A stretch of DNA of 23,347 nucleotides, from NCBI GenBank assembly GCA_016987375.1, contig PJRA01000297.1, positions 348,598-371,944 on the forward strand, given 5' to 3'. Both the position numbers and the translations under genes were made by a program. The notes beneath the pieces are model-generated. The model made no database searches. It was not told the DNA's origin and saw nothing but the letters and a program-made list of their open reading frames with translations. Positions 18,433 to 23,347 of the stretch are shown piece after piece (the first letter of the stretch is position 1; each line of letters starts with the position of its first letter). This DNA comes from Brachionus koreanus (Eukaryota; Rotifera; Eurotatoria; Ploima; Brachionidae).

Positions 18433-21400
18433 TTAATTGCAATGACATAATTTCCTGATATCTCTAACCAAATTAAATTTTTTTGAGAGATTGTTAACAC
18501 AATAAGAGTGAGCTCCATAAATGTTTATTCGACTGATTGATGCGATTGGATCAATTACATAAGTTTGGTTCTTTTCATAATAAATAGTTGCTTCATAATG
18601 ACCATCTGTTGGCTTGGTTATAAAAACTAGTCGAAAAACTTTTTTGTCTAGATAATCAGTATATTTAATAGAACTAATTGTTTTAAGCTTAATTTCTGCG
18701 CAATAATCTTTAACAATCAGGAGTTCTTTGTTCATCTCGTTAATTATATCATTTGCCACTTTAATCGACAGGACGTTTTCTTTGTCTAAAAATTTCCAAT
18801 CATTCAAACAAGTACAGTAATGCAATTGCATGCCAATATCTAAACATGATCTATTAACTGGAATAGTATCAAATAGACTGAAAGAACGCAGATCGGAATT
18901 CTTTTCTTCACCTAGACATGTTAGTTCTTTGATTGTACGGTGGACATCTAGTGCTGTTGTTAGTTGATTGGCATTTTTTTTTAAATTTTCAACTTTTTTT
19001 TCATTCAAAATTTTATAATCTTTCGGAAGAAAAATTGAAAAAAAAGGCAAGCGTTCTTCTAAATCACCTTGAGGATTCATTCTTTCCATGCCGTATCTAA
19101 CTCCATGATCAGAAAAAAGAAACAATGCCGTGTTATCTAAATTAGCTGTCTCAAAATTATACTTTAAAAATGACTCTAAATCGTTATCAAGTAGATTGAC
19201 CATTGAATTATCTCCATGACTATTTTCATCATTGTGCATTAAAGCTATAAAATTTGATTTATTTTTGTACATTTCAATGAATTCAGTTACAAGGTCAAGA
19301 GCTTTTCTTGATCGTTTTACTGAACCAATGCAAAAGTCATCTTCTGATGATTTAGAATCTTGTACGGCTAGTGTGTATGCTTTCATATAATGATGAGCTG
19401 TTTTGTTTAAAAAACCTCGATGTCTGAAAGTAAAAGTACTCATGTGTGGAATGTCTTCATAGTGAAATGAAACAAAACCTTTTTAGATAAATATGTTGTT
19501 TATTTTAATAATAATTAGTGAAAAAAAATGTTTGATTTAATATGACAATTGTTATCATTATTTTAAGTGGACTTTTTTTCCATTTTTTTGATCTAACTGA
19601 CGACAAAACATTATTGGAGGTGTCTCTGAAAGTGCAAAAATATGGAAGAAGTAATTAATAAAGAGAAATCAAACAGACAATTTCGAACAAAGATGTATAA
19701 GAAAAAGAAAATTAATGATTAAGATCAGTCCAGTGAGGTGGGACTGAAAGGCTGGTGAATGATAATTAAAAATTGCTCGGGATCCTCCTCTAAATAATAT
19801 AATAGTTCAAAAACATCTCATGGTTGATGTATTAAATACAAAAAAAATAAAAATAAGAATAAAAACAACATATGAAGGCCAGTTAATGTATTTATCTTTA
19901 ATAAGTGTGCATTAATTATAGAAAATTAGTTTGAAATCACTAGAAAATTAATTCTTTCTATTTTTTCTTTTTTTGTTATTGCTGGACTCGACTTATGTAA
20001 GTATATTTTTTCGATATTAGTACGATTTAATTAGGAGCTCAAGCATAAATATTAATTTTTTTTTATCCTTTAGGTTTGATTTTAGGCAGTATCTTAAGGA
20101 TTCAACCATTCCATCTTTCTCTAACTCTTTTTTCTCTCTATGCATTTCTTTTTATTTAATTTCACGCTGAGCTCTTCACTGTTTCTAATTTCATGTGTGA
20201 AGATCTCTTCTAGTTCATATATGATTGATTTTTTGCTAATCTCTACATTTTTTTCAGACTTTTCTCATTTACTTGACAAGTCTTTTGACTCGACTTTAAA
20301 TTTTTTTTGTCAAAAAAAAGTTTTTTTTTCTTTATTAAAGTTTTATCTTGTGGAAAACTCAAAAAAAAAGTCGTTTTAAAGTTTTTAAAAAGTCAAGTCA
20401 GTGACTTGATTTGCAAAAAATTTCAAGTCAATTCAAAAGACTTTTTTTCGAAAAAAAAATTTAAAGTCAAGTTATTTAACTTGACTTTGACTTTATGACT
20501 TTTGAAGAACTCTAGTTAATGTTATTTAAAAAATCAAAGCTGTGAAACCACATGTAACATAAAGAATAGATGTTTTAATATTTTTTCGAAAATTGGTAAT
20601 TTTACGTGAAACTATTGAATCTCACTAAATATTACATGATCTTTGCTGAAATTAGCAAAACTGACATAATTAGCGTAATATTAAGGTAAAAACACAAAAA
20701 GCTGACGAAATAAAAAATTGATTATTGATTATAATTTTTGTAAAAAAAGTTAAATATTTTTTGGTACAAAAAAATTTGAAAAAAAATTTTTGGGTTAAAA
20801 AATTCTGCGTTAGTTCGATATTTTCGAAATTGAGAAAATTTGAATTTAGGCAAAATTTTTAGGGTCTTATTTTTCCGATTTTTTGGAAATATTTTTAATT
20901 TGATTTTTTCACCAAAGATCAACGTGAATTTACGATAAATTCACGATTTAGTCAGTTATTTGATTTAAAAACTATTTGTGCGAGGAAAGAGATATTAAGC
21001 AAATATGAACAGGAAGAAAATCAATTGATTGAACTGTTTTAAGAAAATTCATGACGTAACTTTAGACTTTACACAGAATTTTTTTTTCCATGTATTTTTT
21101 TTTTTTAAATTTTTTTATATAAATTAGGTAAAATAAACTTAAATTTTCTTTTTTTAAAAATTAGATTTATTTCTCAAATCAATAATTATTATTCAATAAA
21201 ACTTAAATTAAATAGATCTTAAATTAAATTATTTTTAAGCTTGATAACATCTAATTTGTATCGAAGGCATTGTAAATTTTGAGACAGATAAAAATTTTAA
21301 ACAACTTTTTTCTAAGGATTTAAGAATCGTCCTAAAAACGAATATGAGTGATTCAGACTATTTATCAGCTGATATATTGTGCAAACTGATTATTAGACCT

Positions 21401-22445
21401 TTAAGAAAAAATAATTTATTTCAAATTAAAATTTTTTTTTTTTGATTTTGGTTCCAAAATTCAAATTACATGTACCAAATAGTATCTCCATTTTTACTTT
21501 TAATTTTTAAATGTTTAATTTAAGATTTAAAATACTGAGGTTGGAAGATATCTTTGAATTAATATATACTTAAAAGCCACATATCAACTTACCATTTTTA
21601 CTTAGGTCTTTCCATAAAAAGGGAAAAGCTTCATCCGCATATTTTCCATTCGGATCATATTTAGAAGCACTTGGTAACTCATTGGGATATTTTCCTGTAT
21701 ACAAAGGTGTTAGGTTATTAAAAGAACCATCCCCTAAAATAGTATGACCACGTAGAACAGTCGAATTCATTACTTTCGTTAGATATTTGATAGTTTTTGG
21801 AAGTCTCTTAAACCATGAAACTCGGGATATAGAATCATAACTTAGTAGAAGTATGTTCAAAGGTCTACAACTTGTATTTTTTTCAATAAATCCATCTGAT
21901 TTTAATTCATTCAATTTATTTATAATTTGTACATGAATATTCTTATATTTTAAGATTGAAAGGTTTTTTTTTCCTTTACATTCGACCTCAATTTGATCAT
22001 CTGTTATCAAACTCCCTTCAGATAGAGTTTTGCTGACTGAATATTTAAATTTTGTATCCGATACATACAATATAGATCTATATTTGCATTTATATTGCGG
22101 GAAATTTTGTAACACTGTTTGATTAAAGAACCACATTGAGTCTTTTAAATAGCCCCATTCGTCCACTAATCTACACGGTCGTTGCTTTCTTGCAGTATTA
22201 TGGCCTTTTAAAACTAATATTGGTAGTTGGCAAAATAAAAACTGGTCAGTTGATTGATTTGGCTGTATAAACTGATCCAAATAATTTGAAATTAGATCGT
22301 TGTTAAAATTTTCAGATGTATTATACTCAAATTTTGCATTTCTTCTACTTGTGCTTATGAAAAAAATTAATAGAAAAATAACTATTAGCTGTATTTTATA
22401 TCTTTTTATTATTCTTATGAAATTAAGAAAAAAATTGGAAAACAT
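18433..22445 (-). CDS. DUF229 family protein (alkaline phosphatase/sulfatase-like, type II membrane)
   Basis: Two exons on the minus strand, 22445-21593 and 19478-18433, spliced at GTAAGT (donor, 21592) and AAAAG (acceptor, 19479) in phase 1, give 632 residues, a normal full length for the family. A single membrane helix (about 18-32) after a basic N-terminus predicts a lumenal or extracellular enzyme-like domain. Family motifs: NILLLSYDSISR (about 197-208, metal-binding Asp and nucleophile region), GDGSFNNLTPLYTGKYP (238-254), SKNGFVSFHYEDIPHMSTF across the splice junction, ALMHNDENSHGDNS (near 366), FLFSDHGVRYG (about 406-416, metal-binding Asp-His) and EERLPFF. DUF229 belongs to the alkaline phosphatase superfamily fold and is expanded in nematodes; its substrate is unknown. 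Polyadenylation-type signals on the minus strand lie at 18345-18356. Both ends are intact, so it looks functional. Confidence 0.9.
20267..20515. repeat. AAGTC/GACTT-rich degenerate repeat
   Basis: Words such as AAGTCAAGT, GACTTGA, CTTGACTTTGACTT recur in both orientations over about 250 bp, mixed with long A and T runs. The same vocabulary occurs at 2401-2525. The inverted pairing (AAGTCAAGT versus ACTTGACTT) makes it prone to fold back; apparent ORFs across it are low complexity. Confidence 0.45.
20923..20945. repeat. 10-bp stem, 3-nt loop hairpin
   Basis: CGTGAATTTA pairs perfectly with TAAATTCACG around a CGA loop. It lies in the DUF229 intron with no known role. Confidence 0.5.
21214..21429 (+). 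repeat. dispersed repeat, copy A
   Basis: Shares with 22642-22959 an ordered series including TTGATAACA, GACAGATAAAAATTT, AACTTTTTTCTAAGGA, GAATATGAGTGATTCA, CTATTTATCAGCTGATATAT and ACTGATTATTAGACCTTTAA, in the same orientation. It lacks a roughly 110-bp block found in the other copy after CCTAAAAA. It lies in the DUF229 intron. Confidence 0.75.
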
Positions 22446-22641
22446 TTTTGGAATAATTGAAAAAAAATAAAACTAAAATTATATCTCTCAAGTTGCCATC
22501 ATTAAAAATTCCTGTATTTATCATATTTATTTATAAGATAAGAATTTTTTTCAATTTATATTTTTAAGTATTAGTTTAAAAACATCCATATCAATTTGAG
22601 CTTTGATTATTAATTTTGATAAAAAATATTTTTTTCATATC
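22446..22641 (-). promoter_or_regulatory. 5' flank of the DUF229 gene
   Basis: AT-rich DNA directly before the ATG on the minus strand. No clear TATA or initiator stands out from the A/T background. Any promoter must lie here or within repeat copy B. Confidence 0.25.
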
Positions 22642-22959
22642 CTAAATTAGATTAATTTTAAGGTTGATAACACTTAATTTGTATCTATATAGTGAATTGG
22701 GACAGATAAAAATTTGAAATAACTTTTTTCTAAGGAATTAAGAATTTTCCTAAAAAATATCTAAGCTGATTTCAAAATTTAGTTTTTTGAAAATCTTTAA
22801 AAGCTAGAAAAATATATGCATTAAATAATTAATATTAATATATTAAATTGCAGAGCTTTTGCCCAAATTGAATATGAGTGATTCAAACTATTTATCAGCT
22901 GATATATTTTGAAAACTGATTATTAGACCTTTAAGAAAAAATAATTTATTTCAAATTAA
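22642..22959 (+). repeat. dispersed repeat, copy B, with extra ~110-bp block
   Basis: Same repeat as 21214-21429, very similar over the right 90 bases. Between CCTAAAAA and GAATATGAG it carries about 110 bases (roughly 22757-22868) absent from copy A. Its right end lies immediately before the LINE fragment that begins about 22963. It is upstream of the DUF229 start codon, so the two copies bracket the first exon of that gene. Confidence 0.75.
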
Positions 22960-22962
22960 TTC

Positions 22963-23347
22963 TGAGAACTTGAGAGCTTCAAAGTGTGTAAAGGAGTCAG
23001 GAAAGGATGCGTTCTCTCTCCGACACTATTCCCAATAATGATTGATTATGTAATGAAGAAAACAACTGTAAATGCCACGCTTGAAGACTTAGACTTTGCG
23101 GATGATCTGGTGTTAATATCAAGTAAAGAAGAACATATGCATATGAAAACACAATATTTGGCGAACAACGCATGCAAGGAAATCAACCAGCTATAGTAAG
23201 GAAACAAAACTCAAACTGTACAAATTTGTAGTAAAAGCAACACTGATGTACGGAAGTGAATGTTGGGGAATGCGTGAATCTGATAAAAGAAGTCTGAACA
23301 CCTTCCATACTGGAAGCCTACGAAGGATTCTGGGGATTCATTGGCCT
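22963..23347 (+). mobile_element. LINE fragment, RT domain, runs off the window
   Basis: A frame open from about 22966 reads ELESFKVCKGVRKGCVLSPT, LFPIMIDYVMKKTT, then LEDLDFADDLVLIS with the catalytic FADD box (about 23092-23106), the standard order of non-LTR reverse transcriptase motifs. The frame stops at 23194-23196. In another frame it continues with TKLKLYKFVVKATLMYGSEC and WGMRESDKRSLNTFH to RRILGIHWP at the window edge. The part normally lying between (the KT.....YLGS thumb segment) is missing, so the copy has an internal deletion. It is also 5'-truncated. The C-terminal half matches the family of the minus-strand LINE at 11.6-12.2 kb. Confidence 0.85.

Larger units (their letters stand above)
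19479..21592 (-). other. intron of the DUF229 gene (2,114 nt)
   Basis: It holds the AAGTC-rich repeat (20267-20515), a 10-bp-stem hairpin (20923-20945) and one copy of the repeat shared with 22642-22959. A less AT-rich patch at 19600-19790 includes a 7-bp stem TCAGTCC/GGACTGA (19725-19747), but no coding function is apparent. Other open frames in the intron are Phe/Ser/Lys-rich low complexity. Confidence 0.8.

Noticed and set aside
19642..19722. 26-codon ATG frame rich in Lys/Arg in the DUF229 intron
   Set aside because: Too short, low complexity and without flanking support.
20140..20922. Several small open frames in the DUF229 intron
   Set aside because: Phe/Ser/Lys low-complexity readings of A/T runs and AAGTC repeats, with no motifs, and inside a well-supported intron.
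1..23347. CRISPR arrays, operons, phage or bacterial defence islands
   Set aside because: No spaced direct repeats, no ribosome-binding sites or compact gene runs; the splice structure and tRNA-Sec are those of an animal nuclear genome.

Overview
The window looks like nuclear DNA of an AT-rich animal. Three things support this: a metazoan-type selenocysteine tRNA, two intron-split genes of animal families (KIAA0319-like and DUF229), and many decayed non-LTR retrotransposon and DNA-transposon pieces. Introns are GT-AG and either very short (54-55 nt) or 1.5-2.4 kb. The strong AT bias with tiny introns would fit a monogonont rotifer or another small gnathiferan/spiralian, but that placement is inference; nothing here is species-diagnostic.

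Layout. 1-3,388: AT-rich, with two unrecognised minus-strand coding-like segments (166-275, 912-1079), an old inverted-repeat element (1534-2117), an AAGTC-rich stretch and a deleted Tc1/mariner transposase relic (about 2568-2918). 3,389-3,517: selenocysteine tRNA gene with an upstream TATA box and a T5 terminator. 4,098-10,502: a KIAA0319-like membrane protein gene, plus strand, assembled here as 5 or 6 exons including an in-frame 54-nt mini-intron. Its first long intron carries a pristine 353-bp MITE with 8-bp target-site duplication, a LINE 3'-end fragment and an AT-hook-bearing coding relic. 10,503-14,200: mostly gene-free, with a decayed minus-strand LINE at 11.6-12.2 kb. 14,243-14,824: a one-exon gene of unknown function with TATA boxes just upstream. 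16.8-18.0 kb: a decayed plus-strand LINE with RT YADD box and (AAT)n tail. 18,077-18,259: a short open frame ending in a GRPRK AT-hook. 18,433-22,445: a minus-strand two-exon DUF229 (alkaline-phosphatase/sulfatase-like) gene. 22,642-23,347: a repeat also present in the DUF229 intron, directly followed by another LINE fragment that runs off the window.

The genes do not form an obvious pathway; this is ordinary eukaryotic gene arrangement with transposon-filled introns. The most notable items are the selenocysteine tRNA with its apparent type 3 Pol III arrangement, the KIAA0319-like protein reduced to one PKD domain with two added EGF-like modules, the in-frame mini-intron at its signal peptide, and the intact young MITE. 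I found no evidence of a wholly new system.
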